Shown piece after piece: positions 9,132-18,820 of a stretch of DNA of 64,000 bases; position 1 is the stretch's first letter, and each line of letters starts with the position of its first letter. This DNA is from Collimonas sp. OK307. GTDB lineage: Bacteria > Pseudomonadota > Gammaproteobacteria > Burkholderiales > Burkholderiaceae_D. The stretch covers positions 62,001-126,000 of the forward strand of contig NZ_FOQI01000010.1 of assembly GCF_900113705.1 (NCBI RefSeq), read 5' to 3'. The notes under the pieces are model-generated. The model searched no databases. It had not been told where the DNA came from and worked only from the letters and a program-made list of their open reading frames with translations. The position numbers were made by a program, and so were the translations under genes.

Positions 9132-9158
9132 GTGATTAATTTTTCGTGATTAATTTTC
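9132..9158. repeat. 14/13-bp tandem repeat in the ispG-hisS gap
   Basis: GTGATTAATTTTTC (9132-9145) is followed directly by GTGATTAATTTTC (9146-9158), differing by one T. It lies between the ispG stop (9171) and the hisS start (9111). Confidence 0.85.
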
Positions 9159-9170
9159 GACAGTTCAACG

Positions 9171-10436
9171 TCAGGCTGCGGGCTGCGCGTAATGGCTTTT
9201 CACGTAATCCAGCACCACCGCCTGGAACTCTTCGGCAATCTTGTCGCCACGCAGCGTCAATTTTTTCTCGCCGTCGATGAACACCGGCGCCGCCGGCGAT
9301 TCGCCGGTGCCTGGCAAACTGATGCCGATGTTGGCGTGCTTCGATTCGCCAGGGCCATTCACGATACAACCCATCACCGCCACATTCATGCCTTCGACGC
9401 CGGGATAGGCTTTTTTCCAGACCGGCATCTGCTCGCGCAAATAGGTTTGAATCTTGTCAGCCAGATCCTGAAACACCGTCGAGGTGGTACGGCCGCAACC
9501 AGGGCAGGCAATTACCATCGGCGCGAATTTTCGCAAGCCCATGGTTTGCAGGATCTCTTGCCCGACAATCACTTCCCTGGTGCGATCGCCACCCGGCTCA
9601 GGAGTCAGCGAAATCCGTATGGTGTCGCCAATACCCTCTTGCAGCAGCACCGACAAGGCCGCAGTCGAAGCGACGATGCCCTTGCTGCCCATGCCGGCCT
9701 CAGTCAAACCGAGATGCAACGGATAGTCGCAGCGCCGCGCCAGCTCGCGATAAACAGCGATCAGATCCTGCACGCCGGATACCTTGCAAGACAAGATAAT
9801 GCGATCCCCCTTCAGGCCCAGCTCTTCCGCCCTTTGCGCGTTCTCTATCGCCGAGGTAACCAGCGCTTCATACATCACCGCTTGCGCCGGCCACGGCTGG
9901 CTGCGCAAGGCATTCTCATCCATGATACGGGCCAGCAGAGCCTGGTCCAGGCTACCCCAGTTGACGCCGATCCGTACCGGTTTGCCATACTTGCAGGCGG
10001 CCTCGATCATTTGCGCAAACTGCGTATCTCGCTTGGCGCCTTTACCGACATTGCCCGGATTGATCCGATATTTCGACAGCGCCCTGGCGCAGTCCGGATA
10101 GTCATTCAACAGTGTATGGCCGTTGTAGTGGAAATCGCCGACCAGAGGTACATCTATACCCATCTTGTCCAGCTGCTCGCGGATCGCAGGCACTGCTGCT
10201 GCCGCTTCCGGATTATTTACCGTGATGCGCACCAGCTCGGAACCTGCACGCGCCAGATCCTTGATCTGGATCGCGGTACCGATGGCGTCGGCGGTATCGG
10301 TATTGGTCATGGACTGCACCACTACCGGCGCACCGCCGCCAACCATTATCTTGCGCTCGCCATAGCTGATCAGCGCGCTGCGGCTAAGGCGGCGCACGCT
10401 GGGACCTGAACCGATCGGCAGATTTGTATCCGTCAT
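9171..10436 (-). CDS. ispG: 4-hydroxy-3-methylbut-2-enyl diphosphate synthase IspG (GcpE)
   Basis: 421 aa from the ATG at 10436. A GTG ten codons upstream is possible, but the ATG has GAGAAAAG before it and fits related proteins. IspG is the [4Fe-4S] enzyme converting MEcPP to HMBPP in the MEP isoprenoid pathway. The N-terminal TIM barrel ([20 protein letters not shown]) and the C-terminal cluster-binding region (ACPGCGRTT and CIVNGPGE, three Cys ligands plus Glu) are intact. It sits between rodZ and hisS in an evident operon. Confidence 0.97.
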   Translation of the reverse strand: MTDTNLPIGSGPSVRRLSRSALISYGERKIMVGGGAPVVVQSMTNTDTADAIGTAIQIKDLARAGSELVRITVNNPEAAAAVPAIREQLDKMGIDVPLVGDFHYNGHTLLNDYPDCARALSKYRINPGNVGKGAKRDTQFAQMIEAACKYGKPVRIGVNWGSLDQALLARIMDENALRSQPWPAQAVMYEALVTSAIENAQRAEELGLKGDRIILSCKVSGVQDLIAVYRELARRCDYPLHLGLTEAGMGSKGIVASTAALSVLLQEGIGDTIRISLTPEPGGDRTREVIVGQEILQTMGLRKFAPMVIACPGCGRTTSTVFQDLADKIQTYLREQMPVWKKAYPGVEGMNVAVMGCIVNGPGESKHANIGISLPGTGESPAAPVFIDGEKKLTLRGDKIAEEFQAVVLDYVKSHYAQPAA

Positions 10437-10468
10437 GGGCTTTTCTCGCTTATCTCTTTCGATCACGC

Positions 10469-11464
10469 TTATTTCAACGTCACTCGGGCCACATTGGTTT
10501 TGGAACCGGCCTTCAGATCCAGCGGGGCGCCGCGCAGCGAAGCGTCGACACCGGCAAGATTACCGATGATGACGTTGACCGGTTGCGACATATCAACCGA
10601 TTCAGTGCTGCCAGCCTTGACCAGACGCGAAATCAGCACAGTGTTGTCGGCGCGCTTGATTTCGACCCACGAATCTTGCCGGAAGTTCAAGACCAGTTCG
10701 CCGCCACTGGCGGTAGCCGGATTGGCTGCCGCAGCGTTGGCTACCGTGTTGGTTGCAGTGGTTGCCGGCACAACATTCACGCCAGCCTCAGGAACAGCTC
10801 CGCCATTTACCGGCGCAACTGGCGCGGCAGTCAAAGCAGCGTTAGCTGCGGCATCGGCAGCTTGTAATTCTGTGATTGCAGGCAAACCGGCCTTACTATC
10901 TCCGCCATCGGTTGCCGAAGCAGCCGATTTTTCACTCAGCGACTGTATCGCTTTCTGCAAACCGGGCACTACGTCCATCCGTATCGCCACCGCCAGCAGC
11001 AATAGCAACACAGCAAGCACCGCCAGCCATTTATAGGCAAATTTGCTACGCCCCATCAAATGGAAAGGCGATTCGGAGAAAGGCGTCGACAACTGGCTAT
11101 GGATCGGGTTGGCCGCCGGTTGCGCGGCAACTCCAGGTGAAATGGTTGCCAGCAAAGCGGTCGCATCCAGGCCCAGCAATTTTGCGTAGGAACGGATAAA
11201 ACCGCGCGTCATCACCATGGTCGGCAAAGCAGCATAATTATCGGCTTCGATGGCGTCGATCTGACGTGGCGCCAGCTTCAGGTGGCTAGCCACATCCGGC
11301 ACCGACCAGCCCAACTGCTCGCGCCTGCTGGCCAGTTGCGCACCGAGCGAGAGCTGGCCGGCACTAGCCGATTCGGAAGCAGTTTCAGAAGCTGCATGGG
11401 GCATCGCATACTCCACGTCTGCCGGCTCGACATGTTCGGTTTTCAGTTGCCCAGGCTCACTCAT
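10469..11464 (-). CDS. rodZ: RodZ-like helix-turn-helix membrane protein
   Basis: 331 aa from the ATG at 11464 ([11 protein letters not shown]...), which overlaps the pilW stop by 8 bp (ATGAGTGA). An N-terminal HTH ([20 protein letters not shown]...) and one membrane segment ([18 protein letters not shown]) are followed by an Ala/Pro/Asn-rich periplasmic linker and a C-terminal beta domain of the DUF4115 type ([17 protein letters not shown]). RodZ links MreB filaments to the rod-shape wall machinery. It lies between pilW and ispG, as in many Proteobacteria. Confidence 0.92.
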   Translation of the reverse strand: MSEPGQLKTEHVEPADVEYAMPHAASETASESASAGQLSLGAQLASRREQLGWSVPDVASHLKLAPRQIDAIEADNYAALPTMVMTRGFIRSYAKLLGLDATALLATISPGVAAQPAANPIHSQLSTPFSESPFHLMGRSKFAYKWLAVLAVLLLLLAVAIRMDVVPGLQKAIQSLSEKSAASATDGGDSKAGLPAITELQAADAAANAALTAAPVAPVNGGAVPEAGVNVVPATTATNTVANAAAANPATASGGELVLNFRQDSWVEIKRADNTVLISRLVKAGSTESVDMSQPVNVIIGNLAGVDASLRGAPLDLKAGSKTNVARVTLK

Positions 11465-12299
11465 CGAATGCTCCGCGCTGGTATGCCGCGAACTCCGAGG
11501 AGCTGCCAAACCGACGGCGTAATTGCGTTACCAAACTTGCCTCTGCAGCTGTGTCACCCAACTTTCGCTCCACTTTGATTGCTGTCCATAATGCTTCCGC
11601 ATTTTGCACATCGGTTTTTAATACGAGACCAATATAAAACCGAGCCCGTTCATAATCGTTGCGGTCATACGCCAGCTGCGCCAACTTGGCGTTCGTCAGA
11701 GGGTTGCCGGCGTCAAACTGGAAGGCTTGCGACAGATAGCGTTGCGCCGCCACGGTGTCGTTGAATTTGAGACTGCAAACACCGGCATTCGTCAACGCTT
11801 TTGCCGGCGACTGGTAATTACGGCTTTTCAGAGCTGTCTCGAAATGCGCAATCGACTCCTTCGGCCGCCCGGTCTGGCACAGGAACCAGCCATAGTTATT
11901 GGCAAAGTCCGGATTGCTCGGGGAAAGCCGCAAGGCACGCTGAAAATTATCGTCGGCCAGCCGGTTCTCGCCCATTTCCATGTAGATCAGCCCGCGCACG
12001 CTATAGGCATCGGCCAGGTCCGGATCTGCCGCCACCGCCTGCTTGATCTCATCCAGTGCGACTTCCAGCTGGTGCTGCTCGTAATAACCGACCGCCAGCT
12101 GCAAACGAATGCCTGCCCGGCGCTGCGCCTCGGTCTGATCCGAACTGGTGGCCAGTTCGCGACTTGAGCCTCCCTCGTCGGCACGAGTAAGCGGCTGGTT
12201 GCCACAAGCACTCAAGCCGGTTAATAGCGACAAACTCGCCGCGGCGAACAGCAGCCGGCTACGCCAGCTCCCCAGCTTGCTACCTACTTGTTTTATCAC
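11457..12299 (-). CDS. pilW: Type IV pilus biogenesis TPR lipoprotein PilW/PilF
   Basis: 280 aa. The signal peptide has a lipobox (GLSAC, Cys32), followed by tandem TPR units (for example [20 protein letters not shown] and [20 protein letters not shown]). PilF/PilW is the pilotin that places the PilQ secretin multimer in the outer membrane. The start is a GTG whose TGA-containing overlap (GTGA) couples it to rlmN; no ATG fits as well. The rlmN-pilW-rodZ-ispG-hisS order is conserved in betaproteobacteria. Confidence 0.92.
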   Translation of the reverse strand: MIKQVGSKLGSWRSRLLFAAASLSLLTGLSACGNQPLTRADEGGSSRELATSSDQTEAQRRAGIRLQLAVGYYEQHQLEVALDEIKQAVAADPDLADAYSVRGLIYMEMGENRLADDNFQRALRLSPSNPDFANNYGWFLCQTGRPKESIAHFETALKSRNYQSPAKALTNAGVCSLKFNDTVAAQRYLSQAFQFDAGNPLTNAKLAQLAYDRNDYERARFYIGLVLKTDVQNAEALWTAIKVERKLGDTAAEASLVTQLRRRFGSSSEFAAYQRGAFDE

Positions 12300-13471
12300 T
12301 GAGACACCTCGATGATGCGACCAAAATTCTTGCCGAATTTTTGTTGATATTCGGTCATTTTCTGCATGCGCTCCTGGACCTTTGTCCGGTCCTGCACCTC
12401 GCCGGCAAGCTGGCCGCAGGCAGCATCGATATCATCGCCGCGCGTCTTGCGCACGGTGGTGACGATGCCGGCGTCCATCAGGATTTGGGCAAAGGCTTTG
12501 ATGCGCGGATTATTCGAGCGCTTCAAACCGGATTCCGGGAACGGATTGAATGGAATCAGGTTGAATTTGCAAGGAACCGCAGGCCCGCCTGCATGGCCCT
12601 GCACCAGGGCGATCAATTCGCGTGCATGGGCGTCGGTATCGTTGACGTCATCCAGCATGCAATATTCGAAGGTAATGAAGTCGCGCGGCGCAAATTCCAG
12701 ATAGCGCTTGCAGGCAGCCATCAGTTCGCGCAGCGGATATTTCTTGTTCAGCGGCACCAGGCCGTCGCGCAAGGTATCGTTGGAAGCATGCAGCGATACC
12801 GCCATCGCCACCGCACAATCCTGCGACAGCTTGTCGATCATCGGCACCACGCCGCTGGTGGACAACGTTACCCGGCGACGCGACAAACCGTAGGCGTTAT
12901 CGTCGAGCATCAGTTTGAGCGCTGTCACTGTCGGCTCGTAGTTCAACAGGGGCTCGCCCATGCCCATCATCACCACGTTGGTGATTTGGCGTTCGCCTTT
13001 ATGGCCCGGCTCGACACCCTTGGATTTGCGCAATTCAAATTCAGCCATCCACAACTGGCCGATAATTTCACCGACCGTCAGGTTGCGGCTGAAGCCTTGC
13101 TTGCCGGTAGAACAAAAACGGCAATTCACCGCGCAGCCGGCCTGGGTGGAAATACACAGGGTGCCGCGGTTCTCTTCAGGAATAAACACCGTCTCCACCG
13201 CATTGCCCTGACCAACATCCAGCAACCACTTGCGGGTGCCGTCGGTCGAGGTGTGATCGCTGATCACAGCGGGAGCGGCGATCATCGCCCGGGTAGCGAG
13301 CTTGTCACGCAATGACTTGGCAAGATCGGTCATTGCATCGAAATCGTGTGCGCCGAATTGATGAATCCAGCGCAGCAATTGCTTTGCGCGAAACGGCTTC
13401 TCACCCAACTCGCCGCAATAAGCGGTCAGTTGTGCGGGATCCAGATCCAGCAGGTTGGTGAGAGCAGTCAT
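12296..13471 (-). CDS. rlmN: Dual-specificity 23S rRNA/tRNA adenine-C2 methyltransferase RlmN
   Basis: 391 aa radical-SAM enzyme. The cluster motif CxxxCxxC is Cys113, Cys117 and Cys120 ([14 protein letters not shown]). The late conserved Cys needed for the protein-RNA intermediate lies in [18 protein letters not shown]. It methylates A2503 of 23S rRNA and A37 of some tRNAs. The start is a plain ATG at 13471, and the downstream pilW overlaps its stop. Full length. Confidence 0.97.
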   Translation of the reverse strand: MTALTNLLDLDPAQLTAYCGELGEKPFRAKQLLRWIHQFGAHDFDAMTDLAKSLRDKLATRAMIAAPAVISDHTSTDGTRKWLLDVGQGNAVETVFIPEENRGTLCISTQAGCAVNCRFCSTGKQGFSRNLTVGEIIGQLWMAEFELRKSKGVEPGHKGERQITNVVMMGMGEPLLNYEPTVTALKLMLDDNAYGLSRRRVTLSTSGVVPMIDKLSQDCAVAMAVSLHASNDTLRDGLVPLNKKYPLRELMAACKRYLEFAPRDFITFEYCMLDDVNDTDAHARELIALVQGHAGGPAVPCKFNLIPFNPFPESGLKRSNNPRIKAFAQILMDAGIVTTVRKTRGDDIDAACGQLAGEVQDRTKVQERMQKMTEYQQKFGKNFGRIIEVSQ

Positions 13472-13600
13472 GGCATTTCCAATTTAAAATAATTGTGGGA
13501 CAGAGTTCAAAAGCCGCCTAAGTGCGGCGAATTACCTTGCCCCCAACTAAGCAAAACATTTAAAGCAATTACATCAGTTTGCACGGCAAGCCACAAACAA

Positions 13601-13673
13601 GTTTTGACTTATTTTGACTTGCCGGCAGCACTTGTTTACGACACTTACTTACAGCAATTACTTACGACAATTA
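13601..13673. repeat. Two short tandem repeats between rlmN and ndk
   Basis: GTTTTGACTT/ATTTTGACTT (13601-13620, 10 bp x 2, one mismatch) is followed by CTTACAGCAATTA/CTTACGACAATTA (13648-13673, 13 bp x 2, three mismatches). The second pair includes the ndk stop codon (TAA at 13671-13673 on minus), so the duplication begins at the stop, as at hfq. Confidence 0.8.
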
Positions 13674-14081
13674 AGCAGCTGGGAAGAAATAAGCGATTTC
13701 AACTTTTGCCGCTTCAACTGCGTCCGAACCGTGTACTGCGTTAGCGTCGATCGAATCAGCGAAATCAGCACGGATAGTGCCTTTTTCTGCCTTCTTAGGG
13801 TCGGTTGCACCCATCAGGTCGCGGTGCTTCAGTACTGCGTTCTCGCCTTCCAGTGCTTGAATCATCACTGGACCGGAGATCATGAAATCAACCAGGTCCT
13901 TGAAGAAAGGACGCTCGCTGTGAACAGCGTAGAAGCCTTCAGCTTCTGCGCGCGACAGATGTGTCATGCGGGCAGCAACGATTTTCAGGCCGGCGTTTTC
14001 AAAACGGGTGTAAATTTGGCCGATTACGTTCTTTGCGACTGCGTCCGGTTTGATAATCGACAGGGTGCGTTCAATTGCCAT
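13671..14081 (-). CDS. ndk: Nucleoside diphosphate kinase
   Basis: 136 aa, the usual bacterial length. The catalytic histidine is His117 in the signature [10 protein letters not shown]. The nucleotide-binding KPDAV (11-15) and the R/T residues ([14 protein letters not shown]) are in place. The enzyme transfers phosphate from ATP to other NDPs through phospho-His. It heads the long minus-strand run ndk-rlmN-pilW-rodZ-ispG-hisS-yfgM-bamB-der. The promoter should be in the 280-bp region shared with the divergent gene at 14362. Confidence 0.98.
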   Translation of the reverse strand: MAIERTLSIIKPDAVAKNVIGQIYTRFENAGLKIVAARMTHLSRAEAEGFYAVHSERPFFKDLVDFMISGPVMIQALEGENAVLKHRDLMGATDPKKAEKGTIRADFADSIDANAVHGSDAVEAAKVEIAYFFPAA

Positions 14082-14361
14082 CTGAAAAACTCCAATAAAA
14101 AGAAAGGGTTAAGGTGCTTATTTAAATGATCGCCTAATGATTCAAAATGAATTCAAGCTAATTCAATCAACCTTTGATTTTAACACGAAACACCTATATA
14201 GAATCGTCAAAACCAGCCAAAACGCAAGTTGCCCATCATTAAGCAGCCTGGAAAACCCGCAGAGAACCACTTTGCGGCTTTGCTGTCTGATGTAAAGATG
14301 TGTCGGCAAATGCTATGATCGCAACAGTTTAATACTTTTGCAATTTTCAAAGGAGTCCCTG
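14082..14361. promoter_or_regulatory. Divergent promoter region between ndk and the Bax-inhibitor-1 gene
   Basis: This 280-bp non-coding stretch separates two divergently transcribed genes, so at least two promoters must lie in it. It is AT-rich near ndk, with loosely repeated AATTCAA words at about 14140-14165. I cannot assign core boxes with confidence. An 82-codon minus-strand ORF (14207-14455) overlaps the plus-strand gene and looks spurious. Confidence 0.5.
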
Positions 14362-15057
14362 ATGGATCAAAATCTGCGATCGACCTACTCGCCAGGCAGC
14401 ACCGCGCTGAGCGTGCAGCACCGCGTACTGCGCAATACATACTGGTTGCTGGCAATATCCATGCTGCCGACGATTGCCGGCGCCTGGCTTGGGGTACAGA
14501 TGGATTTCAGTTTCTTTAGAAACAGTCCGCTGATCGGCTTCATGGCTTTCATGGCTGTGGCGTTTGGTTTCTTCTATGCAATTGAAAAGACCAAAAACAG
14601 CGGCTGGGGCGTATTGCTTCTGCTCGGCTTCACCTTCTTTATGGGCCTGATGCTGTCACGCCTGATCGGCCATACGCTGGTTGGCTTCTCCAACGGCGCC
14701 ACACTGATCATGATGGCTTTCGGCGGCACAGCCAGTGTTTTTGTTGTTATGGCAAGTATCGCAACGGTCAGCAAGCGCGATTTCTCGAACATGGGGAAAT
14801 GGCTGTTTGCCGGCGTAGTCGTGCTGCTGCTGGCGTCTCTGGCAAATGTTTTCCTGCAGATACCAGCGCTTTACCTGGCGGTATCGGTAATTGCCATCGC
14901 GATTTTCTCAGCCTACATCTTGTATGACGTGCAACGCATCATCAATGGCGGCGAGACAAATTACATCTCGGCAACACTGAGCCTGTACCTGGATGTCTAC
15001 AACATCTTTGTCAATCTGCTGTCCCTGTTAGGCATTTTCGGCGGCAACCGGAACTGA
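14362..15057 (+). CDS. Bax inhibitor-1/YccA family membrane protein
   Basis: 231 aa from the ATG at 14362, preceded by a strong AAAGGAG. Seven hydrophobic segments span nearly the whole protein (for example STYWLLAISMLP, LIGFMAFMAVAFGFFYAI, LLLGFTFFMGLMLS, LILYDVQRI near the end). The C-terminal DVQRIINGGETNYISA motif with its Asp is the BI-1 signature proposed for the pH-sensing, Ca2+-leak pore. E. coli relatives are YbhL and YccA; YccA is an FtsH substrate and modulator, a possible functional link to hflKC. The only plus-strand gene in this part, with its own terminator. Confidence 0.92.
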   Translation: MDQNLRSTYSPGSTALSVQHRVLRNTYWLLAISMLPTIAGAWLGVQMDFSFFRNSPLIGFMAFMAVAFGFFYAIEKTKNSGWGVLLLLGFTFFMGLMLSRLIGHTLVGFSNGATLIMMAFGGTASVFVVMASIATVSKRDFSNMGKWLFAGVVVLLLASLANVFLQIPALYLAVSVIAIAIFSAYILYDVQRIINGGETNYISATLSLYLDVYNIFVNLLSLLGIFGGNRN

Positions 15058-15077
15058 GCAAAACCTGTTGTTCATAC

Positions 15078-15105
15078 AAAAAACCGGCCTTTTGGCCGGT
15101 TTTTT
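15078..15105. terminator. Bidirectional Rho-independent terminator
   Basis: A perfect 12-bp inverted repeat (AAAAAACCGGCC, 15078-15089, with 15094-15105) with a TTTT loop and T/A runs on both sides. It lies between the convergent BI-1 gene (end 15057) and rlmD (end 15128), and can serve both. Confidence 0.95.
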
Positions 15106-15127
15106 ATTTATAGCTTCAAACCCTTGA

Positions 15128-16480
15128 TCAGGGTAAATCAAACACCGCCATCGACTCCACGTGCGCAGTATGCGGAAACATGTTCACCACCCCCGCCTGG
15201 CTCAAGCGATAGCCGCCAGCCATCAGCAAGCCGGCATCACGCGCCAAGGTTGAAGGATTACAAGAAACGTACACAATTCGCTTTGGCATCATCGACGCCT
15301 GGTCAATTGCCGCCAGGCCAACGATCGCCTCGCATACTGCCGCTGCGCCATCGCGCGGCGGATCGATCAGCATCCGGTCGAACTTACCCAGTGCGACAAA
15401 ATCCTCGGCGCTCGCCTCAAACAGATTGCGGCAATAAAAAGTGGTTTTGCCACCCAGCTGATTCACTGCGGCATTCTCGCCCGCACGGTTAATCAGGGCT
15501 TGACTGCCTTCGATACCGACTACTTCCCGGGCCTGGGTAGCCAAGGGCAAAGTGAAATTTCCCAGCCCGCAAAACAGATCGGCTACTCGCTCATGCGGCT
15601 GCACATCCAGCAAACGCAAGGCACGCGCCACCATTACCCGGTTGATCTGGTGGTTCACCTGGGTGAAATCGGTGGGCTTGAAAGGCATGCGCACGCCGAA
15701 CTCCGGCAGGGTGTAATACAACTCGCTCTGCTCGGGATAAAACGGATAGGCGCTGTCCGGGCCAGCGGTTTGCAGCCACCAGTTGACTTGATATTGGTCG
15801 GCGAACGCTTTCAGCTTGACCTCGTCGTCTGCCGTCAACGCCGCCATGATACGCAATACCAGTGCCGTAACCTTGCCTTGCGGCCCCTCGCCGATCGCCA
15901 GTTCGATCTGAGGAATATGGTCGATCAGGCTCAGCGAACCGATCAGGTGGCGCAACGGCACCAGCATCGCCGAGACATTCGCCGGCAAGACTTCACAGGC
16001 TTTCATGTCCGTGATGAAAGATGATTTTCTCTCATGAAAACCGACCAGCACCCCGCCTTTTTTTGGCACATTACGCACCGAAATACGAGCGCGGTAACGA
16101 TATCCCCAGGTCGGTCCGTAAATCGGGCGCAACATGGATTCCGCCTTGACCTTGCTGATATGCCACAAATTATCTTCCAGCACCCGCTGCTTGATGGCTA
16201 CCTGCGCAGTCGGCTCCAGATGCTGCATGGCGCAGCCGCCGCACAGGCCGAATACCGCGCAGCGCGGCTTTACCCGCAATACCGATTCGTTGTGCAAGGC
16301 GGTCATGGTGGCCGCTTCCCATTTCGGTTTCTTGCGATACGACACGAAACTGACGCGCTCGCCCGGCAAAGCGCCCTCGACAAAAATGACCTTGCCCTGG
16401 CTGCCGTCTTCATTTTGCAGATGGCCGATCCCGCGCGCATCCATGTCGAGGGATTTGATATCGATAGTATCTTGTTGCAT
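15128..16480 (-). CDS. rlmD: 23S rRNA (uracil-1939-C5) methyltransferase RlmD
   Basis: 450 aa from the ATG at 16480 (MQQDTIDIKSLDMDARG...). A GTG 14 codons upstream is possible but would add residues not seen in relatives. A TRAM-like N-terminus and an iron-sulfur motif (CAVFGLCGGCAMQHL) precede the SAM-methyltransferase domain (RVADLFCGLGNFTLPLA) with the DPPRDG motif, and the nucleophilic Cys lies in VYVSCNPSTLARD near the C-terminus. It makes m5U1939. It sits downstream of rpoS with a roughly 200-bp A/T-rich gap. Confidence 0.95.
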   Translation of the reverse strand: MQQDTIDIKSLDMDARGIGHLQNEDGSQGKVIFVEGALPGERVSFVSYRKKPKWEAATMTALHNESVLRVKPRCAVFGLCGGCAMQHLEPTAQVAIKQRVLEDNLWHISKVKAESMLRPIYGPTWGYRYRARISVRNVPKKGGVLVGFHERKSSFITDMKACEVLPANVSAMLVPLRHLIGSLSLIDHIPQIELAIGEGPQGKVTALVLRIMAALTADDEVKLKAFADQYQVNWWLQTAGPDSAYPFYPEQSELYYTLPEFGVRMPFKPTDFTQVNHQINRVMVARALRLLDVQPHERVADLFCGLGNFTLPLATQAREVVGIEGSQALINRAGENAAVNQLGGKTTFYCRNLFEASAEDFVALGKFDRMLIDPPRDGAAAVCEAIVGLAAIDQASMMPKRIVYVSCNPSTLARDAGLLMAGGYRLSQAGVVNMFPHTAHVESMAVFDLP

Positions 16481-16678
16481 AGAAAATTCTAGAATTGCGG
16501 GAAAGTGTTCAAGAGCCGCCACGGTGCGCCTTGTGGCGAATTATGCTGTCCCTGGCTGATCAGATGAAGGGGTGGATTATAAAGAAAAAAAACGAGAAAA
16601 AAATGAGAAAAAAGCAGCGGCGCCATGTTTACCCGAGCGGGCACCCAATATTTACCCTATGCGCAACCTAAGCCCGCC

Positions 16679-17704
16679 CTACAAAAAGGAGTCCTTGCCG
16701 ACACCTTTGGCGCCCAGCAAGCGTTTCAGCTTGATCAATGCCTCTTGTTGAATCTGCCGCACCCGCTCGCGCGTAACGCCTATTTCAGCCGCCAGCTCTT
16801 CCAGCGTCGAAGGATCGTCATTATCGAGGCCAAAACGACGCATGATCACGTTACGCTGCTTGTCCGTCAGCTTTTCCAGCCAGACCCGTACCAGGATCGA
16901 CATTTCCTGCTGTTCGGCGCGCGAATCGGGATTTTCCTCAGTCGCGCTCGGTAACAGATCCATCAGGCTGGCGAGCGGATCCTGGTCCAGCGGCGCATCC
17001 AGCGATGCCGCATGCTCCGACAGCGCCAGTACATCCTGCACATCTTCCACCGGACGGTCCACCAGATGGGCGATATCTTCAGCGCTGGCATCCTTGCCGT
17101 CGTGGTGCTGCGCTTCCAGGTGGTATTTGGCGCGCAGGATCTGGTTCAATTCGCGCACCATATGCACCGGCAAGCGGACAGTGCGCGCCTGGTTCATGAT
17201 GGCGCGTTCGATACTCTGGCGTATCCACCAGGTGGCATAAGTAGAAAACCGGAAGCCGCGCTCAGGCTCGAACTTGTCGATAGCCCGCATCAGGCCGAGA
17301 TTGCCTTCCTCGATCAAATCGAGCAAGGCTACGCCACGGTTGATATAGTGCTTGGCAATCGACACCACCAGGCGCAGATTGTGCTCGATCATTTTCTGCC
17401 GGGCTTCAAAATTGCCTTGTTTCGCCAAGGTCGCGAAATGCACCTCTTCCGTCACCGACAACAGCGGCCGGGTGCCGATCTGATTCAGGTAGTGTTGCGT
17501 GGTGTCGGTCGACAGCTCGGCCGCCAACACTTTCTTCAGTTCTTCGACACCATCAACCACGACGACGACGCCATCGACCACGACTTCGTCGTCTGCATCC
17601 TGTCCGGCGACGGCAGCATCGATATCCTCCTGATCGTCGTCGGCAAGCTGCTCCGACGAAGCATCATGCTCGTCATCCTGATGATCTGTCGGCCGTTTGC
17701 TCAT
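16679..17704 (-). CDS. rpoS: RNA polymerase sigma factor RpoS
   Basis: 341 aa. Region 1.2 ([20 protein letters not shown]), region 2 ([59 protein letters not shown]), region 3 and the region 4 helix-turn-helix ([20 protein letters not shown]) are all present. It directs stationary-phase and stress transcription. The N-terminus is unusually acidic and contains a doubled VVVDGV segment from a 15-bp direct repeat (17546-17581). It follows nlpD immediately; in other Proteobacteria the main rpoS promoter lies inside nlpD. Confidence 0.97.
   Translation of the reverse strand: MSKRPTDHQDDEHDASSEQLADDDQEDIDAAVAGQDADDEVVVDGVVVVVDGVEELKKVLAAELSTDTTQHYLNQIGTRPLLSVTEEVHFATLAKQGNFEARQKMIEHNLRLVVSIAKHYINRGVALLDLIEEGNLGLMRAIDKFEPERGFRFSTYATWWIRQSIERAIMNQARTVRLPVHMVRELNQILRAKYHLEAQHHDGKDASAEDIAHLVDRPVEDVQDVLALSEHAASLDAPLDQDPLASLMDLLPSATEENPDSRAEQQEMSILVRVWLEKLTDKQRNVIMRRFGLDNDDPSTLEELAAEIGVTRERVRQIQQEALIKLKRLLGAKGVGKDSFL
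17546..17581. repeat. 15-bp direct repeat inside rpoS
   Basis: GACACCATCAACCAC (17546-17560) and GACGCCATCGACCAC (17567-17581) match at 13 of 15 positions, separated by GACGAC. In RpoS this gives two copies of VVVDGV or a close variant in the N-terminal acidic region, keeping the frame. Confidence 0.85.
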
Positions 17705-18694
17705 TTATCGATTAGGTAAGAACTTCGATGGATCGACAGGTTTGCCTTGCTGGCGAATTTCGAAGTGCAGCTTGACTGAATCGCTGTCCGAATTCCCCAT
17801 TTCGGCAATCTTCTGGCCCTTGCTCACCGTCTGCCCCTCTTTCACCAAGATAGTCTTATTATGCGCGTAAGCGGACAACAAGTTGCTGGTATGTTTGATG
17901 ATAACCAAATTACCATAACCGCGAATACCGCTACCCGCATACATCACCTTGCCGCCAGCTGCCGCAACCACGGACTGCCCGGCCTTGCCTGAAATATCGA
18001 TGCCTTTCTTGCCTTGATCGAAAGAGGCGACCTGCTTGCCTTCTGCCGGCCACATCCAGTCCACACGATCCTCATCGCCGGACGACGGCGCCGCCGAGGC
18101 TGCAGTATTGGCCGCGGCACTGGCTGCTGCGGTAGCAGCAGTAGCCGGGGCGACGGCTGCCGGCGCCGCCTTCGACACCTCGCTCGACGATGGCGCGTCC
18201 GGCTTTTGCAACTCCGCCAGCGCGCTATCGGAATACGGACGCTTGTCGCCACGCGGCCCGCTCTTGTTGCCGGCATTGCCGGAATTGCCTGCCACAGCAG
18301 TGGACGGCGCCGCCGACAGCGACCTTACTTCAACCCCCGAGCCGGACGCCACATTGCCAATCTGCGCGCCACCGGCAGATCCTGAGCTGCCATCCGGTGG
18401 CTGGACCCGCAAAACCTGACCGACTTTGATGTCATTGGCGTTTTCCAGCTTGTTCCAGGCCACGATATCGCGATAGCTTTGACCGAATTCAAGCGCAATC
18501 CTGTACAGGGTATCGCCCGGTTTGACGGTATAAGAACCGCGCCCTTCCGCCGCGCGTGATGTATCGGGTGCTGCCGTGCCGGCTACGTTGCCAGCCGGGC
18601 GCCGCTCCACAACCGGAGCGGGAGTACGCGGAGTGGTGCATGCGGCAAGCGTACCTACCATTAATCCCAAAGCTATAAAGCGAGTTTTCTTCAT
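17705..18694 (-). CDS. nlpD: NlpD-type LysM/LytM lipoprotein (amidase activator)
   Basis: 329 aa from MKKTRFIALGLMVGTLAAC (lipidated Cys19); ATGs 2 and 10 codons upstream cannot be excluded. A LysM domain (GSYTVKPGDTLYRIALEFGQ) is followed by a long Ala/Ser/Pro linker and a C-terminal M23/LytM domain. In active M23 peptidases the first zinc ligand lies in HxGxD; here it reads KKGIDIS, so that His is missing although the later HFEIR is kept. This fits the catalytically inert LytM proteins that activate AmiC at the division septum. Part of surE-pcm-nlpD-rpoS. Confidence 0.93.
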   Translation of the reverse strand: MKKTRFIALGLMVGTLAACTTPRTPAPVVERRPAGNVAGTAAPDTSRAAEGRGSYTVKPGDTLYRIALEFGQSYRDIVAWNKLENANDIKVGQVLRVQPPDGSSGSAGGAQIGNVASGSGVEVRSLSAAPSTAVAGNSGNAGNKSGPRGDKRPYSDSALAELQKPDAPSSSEVSKAAPAAVAPATAATAAASAAANTAASAAPSSGDEDRVDWMWPAEGKQVASFDQGKKGIDISGKAGQSVVAAAGGKVMYAGSGIRGYGNLVIIKHTSNLLSAYAHNKTILVKEGQTVSKGQKIAEMGNSDSDSVKLHFEIRQQGKPVDPSKFLPNR

Positions 18695-18734
18695 TCTCAT
18701 TACATTTATTTGTATGTGCGACAAAGTCGCTGAT

Positions 18735-18806
18735 TATTCATCGATATATTCGTCGATATATTCGTCAATTTGTTCGTTAATTTATTCGCCAATCCATTCC
18801 TCAAAC
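18735..18806. repeat. Six-unit 12-bp degenerate tandem array between pcm and nlpD
   Basis: Six consecutive 12-mers on the plus strand: TATTCATCGATA, TATTCGTCGATA, TATTCGTCAATT, TGTTCGTTAATT, TATTCGCCAATC and CATTCCTCAAAC. Divergence increases to the right. The array occupies most of the gap between the pcm stop (18821) and the nlpD start. It has the same unit length and total length (72 bp) as the hisS array. Confidence 0.9.
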
Positions 18807-18820
18807 CACACCGGCATCAC

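Noticed and set aside
9192-10409. 405-codon plus-strand ORF opposite ispG
   Set aside because: Shadow of ispG, with no domain.
14207-14455. 82-codon minus-strand ORF in the ndk/BI-1 divergent region
   Set aside because: Overlaps the start of the BI-1 gene, has no ribosome binding site and no homology I recognise.
18735-18806. Could the 12-bp array be a CRISPR or iteron array?
   Set aside because: Units are contiguous with no spacers, so not CRISPR. There is no replication gene nearby and the position is inside a housekeeping operon, so not iterons.
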